From contig NZ_JBHJMR010000004.1 of the NCBI RefSeq assembly GCF_042310355.1, positions 62,001-126,000 on the forward strand: a stretch of 64,000 nt of DNA, written 5' to 3'. Positions 36,140 through 43,999 of the stretch are shown one piece after another (positions within the stretch are counted from its first letter, which is position 1; each line of letters starts with the position of its first letter). The notes under the pieces are model-generated. The model was not told the origin of the DNA and did no database searches. It saw nothing but the letters and a program-made list of their open reading frames with translations. Made by a program: the position numbers and the translations under genes. This DNA is from Wenzhouxiangella sp042310355 (GTDB lineage: Bacteria; Pseudomonadota; Gammaproteobacteria; Xanthomonadales; Wenzhouxiangellaceae).

Positions 36140-36475
36140 TCAGTCGGTCTGATCGTCAACAGGCGAATCGGGTGCGTTCTTTGCCACGCTCTCGATACCG
36201 TTGCGGCAGCCCGACTCGGAGTCGTAGCTCTGGCTCACGCCGATAACCTGGCCATTGGAAGCCTTGAGCACGAAGGACCACTTGCCTGAAGCCGACTGCT
36301 TGCTCTCGAACCGCGCTTCGATCTGCGAGTTCTTGCGCACCGACTCGATGCCGTTCGTGCAGCTGGGTTTCCTGGCGTAGCCTTCACTGCCCAGGATGTT
36401 CTGTCCATTGCTCGCCTTGAGGCGAAAACGGAACTCGCCGGCCTTGTCCTTGTAGATCTCGAATTTTCCCGCCAT
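36140..36475 (-). CDS. yegP: YegP-like DUF1508 tandem-repeat protein
   Basis: A 111-residue protein of two DUF1508 repeats, each containing GEFRFRLKASNGQNILGSEGY- or KWSFVLKASNGQVIGVSQSY-type strands and a C-x-x-G-I-E-S-V-x-K/R-N ending. This is the YegP family of small cytoplasmic proteins with unknown role. A short acidic tail (DSPVDDQTD) follows the second repeat. It diverges from the acidic secreted protein gene at 36714. Confidence 0.93.
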   Translation of the reverse strand: MAGKFEIYKDKAGEFRFRLKASNGQNILGSEGYARKPSCTNGIESVRKNSQIEARFESKQSASGKWSFVLKASNGQVIGVSQSYDSESGCRNGIESVAKNAPDSPVDDQTD

Positions 36476-36713
36476 GATGATCTCCCGTCGTCAGCAGCTT
36501 CGGCCGGCCCGATGCCGCCCGTCTGCTTATTATGCGCTCGCCGTAAAAGAAGGGCGTTGACACCGGTCACGCGCCGCGCACCAGGGCCACGCGGCGTTTC
36601 TGAAATCGGCGGGAATAAACCCCCACCGACGTTCGTCAATCCTCCTGAAAAGTGCCGAAACGGGCCTTTTGGACGTCCAAGAAGACGATTCTCCCCTAGA
36701 CGAGGAATCCGCA

Positions 36714-38093
36714 ATGATATCGACCAAGAAATTGCTAGCTGCATTCCTGGCGTCGTTCCTGCTGATCGGCAGCAGCCACGCCATCCTGATCTCCGGTGGT
36801 TTCACCGGCAACTGGTTCAACCCGGAAACCAGGGGCCAGGGCTTCCAGCTCCAGGTCATGCCCGACGGCCGGGCCGTCGCGTTCTGGTTCACCTACGACG
36901 CCAACGGCAACCAGGTCTGGCTGACGGGCGAGGACCGCATCCAGGGCAATACGCTGGAGCTGCAAATGTCGCAACCGGTCGGCGCCAGCTTTGGACCGGG
37001 CTTCGACCCGGATGACGTAGAGCTGATCCCCTTCGGCACGGTCAACTTGACCTTCGAAGACTGCAATAGCGGCACGGCCACCTGGCAGAGCGACAATCCC
37101 GATTTCGGTTCCGGCGAGATGCCACTGCAGCGCCTGAGCAGTTCTGCCGGCGTCAACTGCACCGGATCTGCCGCCGACAACAACAGCGGCTCGGAGCCCA
37201 TCCAGGACTTCCGCATTTCCCTGGTCAACGAAGGCGTTCACCCGCTCGGATCCGGCCACGCTGACTACGAGTCGCGCCCAGGCGAGATCGAGTTCGAAGT
37301 CGAAATCGAGGATGTGCCGGTCGGAACCTACACCCTGCTGGTCGACGGCATCGAACGCGGCAGCATCCAGGTCGTCCAGGACGACGACGAGACCGAAGGC
37401 GAGATCGAGTTCTCCGGCCCGATTTCCGACGACGACGATCTCCTGCTGGACTTCGACCCCCTTGGCGCGTTGATCGAGATCGATGACGGCGGCGTGATCA
37501 TCTTCAGCGCCGTTCTGGATCCGGAAGCCGCGCCTCCGGGTGGTGGTGGTGACGGCGGCGGCAACGAAAACGCCCCGCCGTTCGGGAATTCCGAAACGGA
37601 AGTCGATTTCATCAACACCGGCATCGACCCGGACGCCAGCGGGGACGTAGAGCTGGAGCAGCATCCGACTCGGGTCGACTTCGATGTTGAAATCGAGGAT
37701 CTCGACGTTGGCACCTACGAACTCTGGGTCGGCGGCGTGATGCGCGGCGAGATCGAAGTGATCATGTTCGACGACGGCGCCGAGGGCGAACTCGAGTTCC
37801 GGAACCCGACCGTCCCGGGCAAACTCCCGCTCGACTTCAACCCTGTCGGTGAAATGATTTCGATCGAACAGGGAGGCAACGTATTCCTCGAAGTCCAGTT
37901 CCCGACCGAGCTGGGAACCGGCGACGACGATGATGACGGCGGAAACGACGATGACGACGACGCCGGGAACGATGACGACGACGACGACGACGATGATGAC
38001 GATGAAGATGAGGATGATGACGACGACGACGATGATGATGATGACGACGATGATGACGACGATGACGAGGACGACGACGATGACGACGACTGA
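36714..38093 (+). CDS. Secreted two-repeat protein with poly-aspartate tail
   Basis: A 459-residue exported protein. The signal peptide ends SSHAIL. An N-terminal domain (about 20-150) has the pattern GNWFNPETRGQGFQLQV, AFWFTYDANGNQVWLTG, seen in exported proteins of related bacteria. Two similar repeats follow (about 160-275 and 295-400), sharing FEVEIEDVPVGTYTLLVDG / FDVEIEDLDVGTYELWVGG and a hydrophobic DFDP-G or DFNPVG end. The last about 55 residues are almost entirely Asp, with a few Glu, Gly and Asn. No sorting tag is present. A strong terminator follows at 38135. Function unknown; Ca2+ binding or electrostatic display are possibilities. Confidence 0.78.
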   Translation: MISTKKLLAAFLASFLLIGSSHAILISGGFTGNWFNPETRGQGFQLQVMPDGRAVAFWFTYDANGNQVWLTGEDRIQGNTLELQMSQPVGASFGPGFDPDDVELIPFGTVNLTFEDCNSGTATWQSDNPDFGSGEMPLQRLSSSAGVNCTGSAADNNSGSEPIQDFRISLVNEGVHPLGSGHADYESRPGEIEFEVEIEDVPVGTYTLLVDGIERGSIQVVQDDDETEGEIEFSGPISDDDDLLLDFDPLGALIEIDDGGVIIFSAVLDPEAAPPGGGGDGGGNENAPPFGNSETEVDFINTGIDPDASGDVELEQHPTRVDFDVEIEDLDVGTYELWVGGVMRGEIEVIMFDDGAEGELEFRNPTVPGKLPLDFNPVGEMISIEQGGNVFLEVQFPTELGTGDDDDDGGNDDDDDAGNDDDDDDDDDDDEDEDDDDDDDDDDDDDDDDDDEDDDDDDD

Positions 38094-38134
38094 TCGCCTC
38101 GAAAAGCATCTTCGCAGAGCGTGAATCGCTCCCT

Positions 38135-38164
38135 ACCCGCCCGGTTATCCGGGCGGGTTCTTTT
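38135..38164 (+). terminator. Strong intrinsic terminator
   Basis: A perfect ten-base-pair stem ACCCGCCCGG / CCGGGCGGGT with a TTAT loop, followed by TCTTTT. It lies 42 bp after the poly-Asp gene stop and separates it from the subtilase gene. Confidence 0.9.
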
Positions 38165-38179
38165 CTGGCGCCGTCCTGC

Positions 38180-38185
38180 TAGAAT
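38180..38185 (+). promoter_or_regulatory. Possible -10 box of the subtilase gene
   Basis: TAGAAT (five of six matches to TATAAT) lies 29-34 bp before the start codon. The region 17 bp upstream has no convincing -35 box. Confidence 0.3.
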
Positions 38186-38213
38186 CCGCTCAGAGATCTA
38201 TTCGAATCTTCTC

Positions 38214-40091
38214 ATGAAAGCGCTTCGTTCCTCCGCTACCGCCCTGATCCTTGTTCTCCTCTCCGGCCTCTCCCTGGCGGCCGGACAACCAACGAGTCTC
38301 ATGGTCAGGCCGCCCCTGCAAACTTCAATGGCCGTCTCCATCCTGGTGGCCAGCGTCGGCCCGGGCGGCTTCATCGAAGACGATGCTGAAGACGACGCAG
38401 AAGACGATGCCGAGGACGATGCTGAAGACGACGCCGAGGACGATGCCGAAGACGACGCCGAGGACGACGCCGAGGACGACGCCGAAGACGACGCCGAAGA
38501 CGACGCCGAGGACGACGCCGAGGACGATGCCGAGGACGACGCAGAAGACGACGCAGAAGATGACGCCGAGGATGACGCGGAAGACGATGCGGAAGACGAT
38601 GCCGAGGACGATGCCGAAGACGACGCGGAAGACGACGCAGAAGACGACGCAGAAGATGACGCGGAAGATGACGCCGAAGACGACGCCGAGGACGACGCCG
38701 AGGACGACGCCGAGGACGATGCCGAAGACGATGCCGAAGACGATGCCGAAGACGATGCCGAAGACGACGCCGAGGACGATGCAGAGGGCGATGCAGAGGA
38801 CGACGCCGAAGACGACTCAGAGGACGATGCCGAAGATGACTCCGAGGACGACGTGCAGGATGATTCGGACGACGACTACGACGACGATGATTTCGACGAC
38901 GAGCCGGCGTTCGCGCCGCGTGATGCCGACGATGACTTGAGCGATGCGATCGTCGATGCGGTGGTCGACGACATCATCGATATCACTTTCAACGAGGCGG
39001 GCCAGCTCGTCAGCCGGAATGAACTGATCGTCCTCGCCCCCGAAGACCAGCTGCATCAACTGGCGCGCCTCTCACGCTACCGTCAGCTGAGCAACGAGCG
39101 GCTGCCTGAACTGGAAAGCCATCTCATTCGCCTCCTGGTGCCCGATTTGGTTCGGCTCGACCAGGCGCTCGCAAGCTTGCGCGAGGTGCTGCCCGACGCG
39201 GCGGTGGACTACAACCACAGCTACGAAGTCAGCCGAACGGATTCGGCGACAACGGCTTCCGGGGCCGTGACCCTGGCCGCGCAACGCTACAGGCCGGCGG
39301 AAATCCACGATGCGGATCGATATGCCGTGGGCATGATCGACAGCGGTGTGGCGGTGGACCACCTCGCCCTGCGCCAGTCACGGATCCGAACGCGTTCCTT
39401 CCTCGCGAGCAATCGAACGAGCGACTCCAGCCACGGCACGGCCGTCGCATCGCTGCTGGTGGGGCAGTCGCCGGACATGCTGGGTATCGCGCCCTCGGCC
39501 CGGCTCCATGCCGCCGAAGTCTTCTTTCGCGACCCCGAGTTCGGCCTCATCGCCACCGGCCACAGCCTGGTCCAGGCGCTGAGCTGGCTGATGGACAACG
39601 GCGTGCGGGTCGTCAACCTGTCCCTGGCCGGGCCCGACAACCGGGTCCTGCAACGATCGTTACAACTGGCGCGCGGCAAGGGCATCTACATCGTGGCCGC
39701 CGCCGGCAACGACGGCCCGGCCTCGCCGCCGCGGTATCCGGCCGCCTACGACGCCGTTTTCGCCGCCACCGCCGTCGACGCGCAAAACCGGCCCTACCTG
39801 CGAGCGGCGCGCGGCGATCACCTCGACTACGCCGCACCCGGCGTGAACCTGCTGGTGGCTGACGGCGCTTCCGTTGACGGCTATCAACGGGTAACCGGAA
39901 CCTCCTACGCCACGCCTTTCGTCACGGGCCTGATCCTGCACCACCTGGCGCGATCCGGGGAGGCCGACATTGAGCCGCTGCTCGACGACGACGTCATTGA
40001 CCTCGGCGAGCCGGGCCCCGACCCCGTTTTCGGCCGGGGCTTGATCGGCGCGAGCCTGCTCCAGGCGGCATCCGGCGAAGAACCTCGCTAG
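38214..40091 (+). CDS. S8 subtilase with N-terminal 40-unit acidic repeat
   Basis: A 625-residue exported serine protease. The signal peptide starts MKALRSSATALILVLLSG. Residues 55-214 are a tandem EDDA repeat: 34 exact units (38376-38783), six variant units, then further Asp-rich sequence. Next, a propeptide-like stretch (about 250-330; NELIVLAPEDQLHQLARL) leads to a compact subtilase domain. The catalytic triad is complete: Asp near 375 (VGMIDSGVAVDH), His near 407 (SSHGTAVASLL) and Ser near 562 (VTGTSYATPFVTG). The position of the repeat before the propeptide means it would be lost on maturation, or it may tether the protease. The convergent genes encode a barrel and an ECF sigma pair. Confidence 0.85.
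   Translation: MKALRSSATALILVLLSGLSLAAGQPTSLMVRPPLQTSMAVSILVASVGPGGFIEDDAEDDAEDDAEDDAEDDAEDDAEDDAEDDAEDDAEDDAEDDAEDDAEDDAEDDAEDDAEDDAEDDAEDDAEDDAEDDAEDDAEDDAEDDAEDDAEDDAEDDAEDDAEDDAEDDAEDDAEDDAEDDAEDDAEDDAEGDAEDDAEDDSEDDAEDDSEDDVQDDSDDDYDDDDFDDEPAFAPRDADDDLSDAIVDAVVDDIIDITFNEAGQLVSRNELIVLAPEDQLHQLARLSRYRQLSNERLPELESHLIRLLVPDLVRLDQALASLREVLPDAAVDYNHSYEVSRTDSATTASGAVTLAAQRYRPAEIHDADRYAVGMIDSGVAVDHLALRQSRIRTRSFLASNRTSDSSHGTAVASLLVGQSPDMLGIAPSARLHAAEVFFRDPEFGLIATGHSLVQALSWLMDNGVRVVNLSLAGPDNRVLQRSLQLARGKGIYIVAAAGNDGPASPPRYPAAYDAVFAATAVDAQNRPYLRAARGDHLDYAAPGVNLLVADGASVDGYQRVTGTSYATPFVTGLILHHLARSGEADIEPLLDDDVIDLGEPGPDPVFGRGLIGASLLQAASGEEPR
38376..38867 (+). repeat. 12-bp coding tandem repeat (EDDA x40)
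   Basis: Forty-one in-frame 12-bp units, of which the first 34 encode EDDA exactly and the last seven encode variants (EGDA, EDDS, EDDV, QDDS). Third positions vary freely among GAA/GAG, GAC/GAT and all four Ala codons, so the DNA units are diverse although the protein units are identical. Confidence 0.92.
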
Positions 40092-40098
40092 TGGGCCT

Positions 40099-41139
40099 TC
40101 AAAAAATCATTTCGAGCTGGGCTTCGATTCGGTTGTCGTCGTAATCGGCCGTCGAAAGGTTGGAGTCGTGGGAGCGGTGCTGGTAGGTCAGCAGACCAGT
40201 CAGGGATTGCGTGATCGGGAAATCGAACCGCGCGCGCCAGCGCTGCCGATCGTCGTCGCGGCGAACGCCGATCGAAGGCGTCACTGAATCATAATCGCGC
40301 TGCTCGAGCCGCCAGTCCAGGCGCACACGAACCGGCCGGTCGCCGTACCAGTTGAAGCGGCGCGACCAGCGCACGTCCACTCGTTGCCCGTCGTAGTCGA
40401 ACTCGTCGGCTTGCGTGTCTTCGCGCTCGAAGCTATAGCCCAGGACGAAGTAATTCGTGGTGCCGTCGAGAAAGAAATAGAGATCGGCATCGCCAGCGTG
40501 CACATTGCCATCGCGTTCGGGATTGTCGGGGAATTCCTTGTTGCGGTAGTAGTAACCGGCCCGCAGGTAGGTTCGCTCGGTCAGGAAGGTCGTGAAGTAC
40601 GGCGAGATGTGCTGGAAGTTGAGCAAGCCCTCGTTGTCCAGCCGGGCGTGCACGGCGTAGCTACGGACCCCGATGTCGAAATCCTCGAAATTCTGCTTCA
40701 CGCCCAGGCTGACGTTGTGGATCTGCAGGTCGAACGCCGACAGGTCGAAGTAGGACTTCTGCGACAGGCTGTAGCCGACATCCAGGTCGGTGCCCTGGCT
40801 GAAGCGTTTCTCGTAATCGACGTCCAGGTCGATCACTGCCGCCGTGTCACCCTCGTTTAGGCTCTGGTCGAGCTCATCGACGGTGACCAGGTCGTCGTAC
40901 TGCAGGCCGGCGGCCAGCGTGACCTCGATCGGCCAGGGCGTCCGCTCGGCGCTTTCCGGCGTCGACTCGTCCTGTCCGGACGCGCGTTCGTCGTCGGGCT
41001 CATCCTGCTGGGCCACGGCGACCGAAGCGGCCGCGATCATCCCCAACAGAGTCGCCCGGCAAATAATCCGGAGTAGTCGTCCTCCCCGGCCGGCACCGAA
41101 ACTCGAACAGCGCCCCTGCTGCTGCGACACTTCCACCAT
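40099..41139 (-). CDS. Outer-membrane beta-barrel protein
   Basis: A 346-residue protein. The signal peptide ends SVAVAQQ and is followed by an acidic linker (EPDDERASGQDESTPESAE). The rest alternates polar and aromatic residues in strands ending in aromatic girdles (VGYSLSQKSYFDLSAF, YFTTFLTERTYLRAGYYYR, NYFVLGYSFERED) and terminates in EMIF, the C-terminal Phe recognised by the BAM complex. I count roughly 14 strands. It lies 34 bp after the anti-sigma gene in one operon and converges on the subtilase stop with a 7-bp gap. Specific family not recognised. Confidence 0.8.
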   Translation of the reverse strand: MVEVSQQQGRCSSFGAGRGGRLLRIICRATLLGMIAAASVAVAQQDEPDDERASGQDESTPESAERTPWPIEVTLAAGLQYDDLVTVDELDQSLNEGDTAAVIDLDVDYEKRFSQGTDLDVGYSLSQKSYFDLSAFDLQIHNVSLGVKQNFEDFDIGVRSYAVHARLDNEGLLNFQHISPYFTTFLTERTYLRAGYYYRNKEFPDNPERDGNVHAGDADLYFFLDGTTNYFVLGYSFEREDTQADEFDYDGQRVDVRWSRRFNWYGDRPVRVRLDWRLEQRDYDSVTPSIGVRRDDDRQRWRARFDFPITQSLTGLLTYQHRSHDSNLSTADYDDNRIEAQLEMIF

Positions 41140-41173
41140 TGCCTATCCCTCTTGTGTTGAAGTCGACACCCCC

Positions 41174-41971
41174 TCAGGGCTTCGACCAGTTTCGTTCGAT
41201 CAATTCGGCTTCCGACTCGCCGACCATGATATCTCCGGCGGCATTCTCCAGGATGTAGCCGTCCAGCACGGACGAAGCCTGCCCGCTGGCCGCATGGAAC
41301 AGGCCGGATTCACCAACCGGGCCGTCGACGCGCTGCATCAGCATTTCCTGCCAGTCGCCGCCCGACCGGCAGGCGATGGCGGCAAACGAAGACGGCGCGT
41401 CCCCGAGCGCCACGCGATACTGCCGGCAGTAGCGACCGTCGACATGCTCGAAGCTCATGTCCACGACGGCGCGCCCGGCGTCACCGAGCGACAGGACTTC
41501 GCCGGAAGCCTGCCGGTCGAGAAAACGTGAAACCTCGGGACTGGTCGACGGCAGCGCGCGAACCAGGGCGGGCTCGCCGGTTGAACCGTTGAACGATGCA
41601 CCGGGGTTCAGCATCAGCAGCACAGCGATGCCCACCCCGGCCAGCACGGCCACGGCCCCGATGGCCTGGAGAGGCACCGGAATCACGTTCCACGATGTCA
41701 GGCGCCGAGCCAGCGCGGACCAGCGCGAGCGCTCCTTTCGGGGCGCGGGCTCGAGCATGGCGCTGATAGCAGGGGGCGCGGGGCGCCGGGCCGCTTCCCG
41801 AAAGTGCTGCCTGAGTGCGCGGTCGTTACGGGCCATCGCCGCCAGGCGCCGGCCCAACCCGGGATCGCTTTCCAGCGCGGCTTCCAGCGCCCTTGCGTCG
41901 GCACCGTCCAGCATGCCGTCCAGGTAGGCTGACAGCTGCTCGTCGGAAACGGATTGATTGCTGCTGGTCAT
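41174..41971 (-). CDS. Membrane anti-sigma factor
   Basis: A 265-residue protein. An N-terminal zinc-free anti-sigma domain (about 1-75; VSDEQLSAYLDGMLD, LGRRLAAMARNDRAL) precedes one transmembrane helix (IPVPLQAIGAVAVLAGVGIAVLLML, about 106-130) and a periplasmic sensor domain of about 130 residues containing two cysteines (RYCRQYRVALG, AAIACRSGGDWQ). It is 10 bp after the ECF sigma gene. The layout says it holds the sigma factor at the membrane until a periplasmic signal releases it. Confidence 0.9.
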   Translation of the reverse strand: MTSSNQSVSDEQLSAYLDGMLDGADARALEAALESDPGLGRRLAAMARNDRALRQHFREAARRPAPPAISAMLEPAPRKERSRWSALARRLTSWNVIPVPLQAIGAVAVLAGVGIAVLLMLNPGASFNGSTGEPALVRALPSTSPEVSRFLDRQASGEVLSLGDAGRAVVDMSFEHVDGRYCRQYRVALGDAPSSFAAIACRSGGDWQEMLMQRVDGPVGESGLFHAASGQASSVLDGYILENAAGDIMVGESEAELIERNWSKP

Positions 41972-41981
41972 CTCGCGTTAC

Positions 41982-42467
41982 TCAACTCAACTCCAGGAGG
42001 CGCTTGCGCGCCCGGGCCACCCGGCTCATGACGGTGCCGATCGGAATATCCAGGATCTCGGCCGCTTCGCGGTAGCTGCATTCCTCGATCGCCACCAGCG
42101 CCAGTACTTCCCGCTGATCGACCTCGAGTTTCTGCATGGCCGCTTCGATCTCCCCGATTCTCATCATCGTCATCACCGCTCGCTCGCCATCGAGTTTATC
42201 CATGCGACGCTCGAGGTCGTCCTGACCCGGCGTCGTCATGCGCGCGTTCTTGCGGACCTGGTCGATCCACAGGTTTCTGCAGACGCGATACATCCAGGCG
42301 GCAAAGACCGCATCGTCGGGAACGCCCTTGTCGAGCAAGCGCTCGATGGTGCCCTGCGCCAGGTCGTCGCCGTCGTATCCGTTGCCGGTCAGCGCCGTAG
42401 CAAACCGGCGCAGTGCTTCAAGATGCTCGGCAATCGCTCGCTTGAGACGCTCCTCAGACAGATTCAA
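41982..42467 (-). CDS. ECF RNA polymerase sigma factor
   Basis: A 161-residue extracytoplasmic-function sigma factor. Region 2 (about 8-75) shows DGDDLAQGTIERLL and FAAWMYRVCRNLWIDQVRKN. Region 4 (about 105-160) shows QREVLALVAIEECSYREAAEILDIPIGTVMSRVARARKRL. There is no C-terminal extension. It starts the operon with the anti-sigma and outer-membrane-barrel genes. Its regulon is likely to include them and perhaps the convergent acidic subtilase. Confidence 0.94.
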   Translation of the reverse strand: MNLSEERLKRAIAEHLEALRRFATALTGNGYDGDDLAQGTIERLLDKGVPDDAVFAAWMYRVCRNLWIDQVRKNARMTTPGQDDLERRMDKLDGERAVMTMMRIGEIEAAMQKLEVDQREVLALVAIEECSYREAAEILDIPIGTVMSRVARARKRLLELS

Positions 42468-42672
42468 TGCTTACCCTTCTTGACGGCTGTCGCAGCCATT
42501 CTATTCCCTTGCCATTGGCTTTCTGTCGTTGTGATGAGGCGATCACGGAGACGGTACACCAGAACTTCGGCGGCCGGGTTCAAAGACGGCCGAGCCGGCC
42601 GGTATACTCTGATCGAACGCCGCCAATTCAACGCGACGACTCCCGGAGCGTCGCCGAACCAGAAGGATCACC

Positions 42673-43152
42673 ATGCGCTCGACACCCGATCTCTGCGACG
42701 ACCACGCCGACGACGTTCAGGTTGTAACCGGCCTGCACTGGCAGTCCTACGGCGGCCGCGACCGATTCGGCGGGCCGATCGCCACGGTCAAATGCTTCGA
42801 GGACAACTCGCGCATCAAGGAGTTGCTCGCCACCGAGGGCAACGGCCGCGTGCTGGTCGTCGACGGCGGCGGCTCGCTGAGAAACGCGCTGATCGGCGAC
42901 ATGATCGCCTCGGGCGCGCGCGACCAGGGCTGGGCCGGCATCATCATTCACGGCGCCTGCCGCGATGTGGATGTGCTGCCCGACATCGATTTCGGCGTCT
43001 TCGCGCTCGGCTGCGTGCCGCGCAAGAGCGTCCGACGGGGCGAGGGCCAGGTCGATATCCCGATTCACTTCGGCGGCGTAACCTTCCGCCCCGGCGACCA
43101 CGTCCATGCCGACGCAAACGGGATCATCCTGGCCGGACACGCGCTGAGTTGA
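42673..43152 (+). CDS. rraA: RraA-family protein
   Basis: A 159-residue protein of the RraA/HMG-aldolase fold, a trimer. Motifs are FGGPIATVKCFEDNS, GRVLVVDGGGSLRNALIGD and GIIIHGACRDV. The G-G-S-L-R-N-A and R-D residues form the metal and ligand pocket in the 4-hydroxy-4-methyl-2-oxoglutarate aldolases, and the same fold inhibits RNase E in E. coli. Either role is possible here. It lies alone between the ECF locus and a tagged secreted protein. Confidence 0.93.
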   Translation: MRSTPDLCDDHADDVQVVTGLHWQSYGGRDRFGGPIATVKCFEDNSRIKELLATEGNGRVLVVDGGGSLRNALIGDMIASGARDQGWAGIIIHGACRDVDVLPDIDFGVFALGCVPRKSVRRGEGQVDIPIHFGGVTFRPGDHVHADANGIILAGHALS

Positions 43153-43283
43153 ACCATGCCGGGGCGGCTTGTCCCGGGCTTGGCGACCAATCGCAGCCCG
43201 GCTTCGCTGAACCGGCGCTGGCGATTGGCGGGACGCCGGCCTTATACTCGCAGCATCTTTCCAATTCGGTTGGAGCGTTTCCC

Positions 43284-43931
43284 ATGCACATCCGCTACCT
43301 GCATCAGCGTTTACCTTGGCGATCTACGTTCGCCTTCAGCACACTTATCTTGCTGACCTGCCCCGCCTGGGGCGAGCTTCCCGCGGGCCAGAATCTGGTG
43401 CTCAGCGAAGTCTTCTACGACGCGGCCGGACCGGATGACCAGCTCGAGTGGGTGGAGCTGTACAACCGCGGTAACACGACCATCATGCTCACAGGCAACT
43501 ACAGCCTGGGCTGGGGCGGAACGACTTACACCTACGGAACGCTCGACTTGGTGGGCAGCATCGGTCCCGGCGAAACCTTCGTCGTCGGTGGGCCCATGAG
43601 CAGTTCCAGCAATTACTCTCCGGCACTCGGCCAGGCCCAGGACTTCGATCCGGACATCCAGAACAGCGGAATCACGGCCGACGGCGTGGCCCTTTTCGAT
43701 CTGCCGGCAGCCAGCCTCACCGCATCTACCGTGCCGGTGGATGCGGTGATCTACGGCGGCCAGAACGACAGCCAGCTGATCGACCATACCGGGCAGGCGC
43801 CGTCGCCGAATGTCGGCGACGCCGTCGGAGGCGAGTCCATAGCCCGAAACGCTGCCGGGTGGTTCATTCAGCCTTTGCCAACACCCAATCAGCAGGAATT
43901 CATTCTGTTCGCAGATCGCTTCGAAGACTGA
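43284..43931 (+). CDS. Secreted lamin-tail-domain protein with FADRFE tag
   Basis: A 215-residue exported protein. The signal peptide ends CPAWGELP. The body is a lamin-tail (LTD) immunoglobulin-like domain (NLVLSEVFYDAAGPDDQLEWVELYN, then GVALFDLPAAS and WVELYNRGN). The last residues are ILFADRFED, which match the endings at 51346 and 22567. The start is the ATG at 43284 with GGAG 9 nt upstream; a longer frame upstream of it is not coding. LTD domains occur in exported nucleases and cell-surface proteins. No catalytic domain is present. Confidence 0.85.
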   Translation: MHIRYLHQRLPWRSTFAFSTLILLTCPAWGELPAGQNLVLSEVFYDAAGPDDQLEWVELYNRGNTTIMLTGNYSLGWGGTTYTYGTLDLVGSIGPGETFVVGGPMSSSSNYSPALGQAQDFDPDIQNSGITADGVALFDLPAASLTASTVPVDAVIYGGQNDSQLIDHTGQAPSPNVGDAVGGESIARNAAGWFIQPLPTPNQQEFILFADRFED

Positions 43932-43999
43932 CATCCAGCCATGCCGGCTGCATCAGCGCGCGAGTGCGGACAAGACAGGTGAAGGAAAAGGCATCCGCC

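Noticed and set aside
38376..38867. CRISPR or minisatellite reading of the 12-bp repeats
   Set aside because: Units are adjacent, in frame and encode a perfect protein repeat; there are no spacers.
41958..43931. Single long frame spanning sigma factor, rraA region and lamin-tail gene
   Set aside because: Only the last 215 codons (from 43284) are coding; the rest is antisense to the sigma gene and shifted against rraA.
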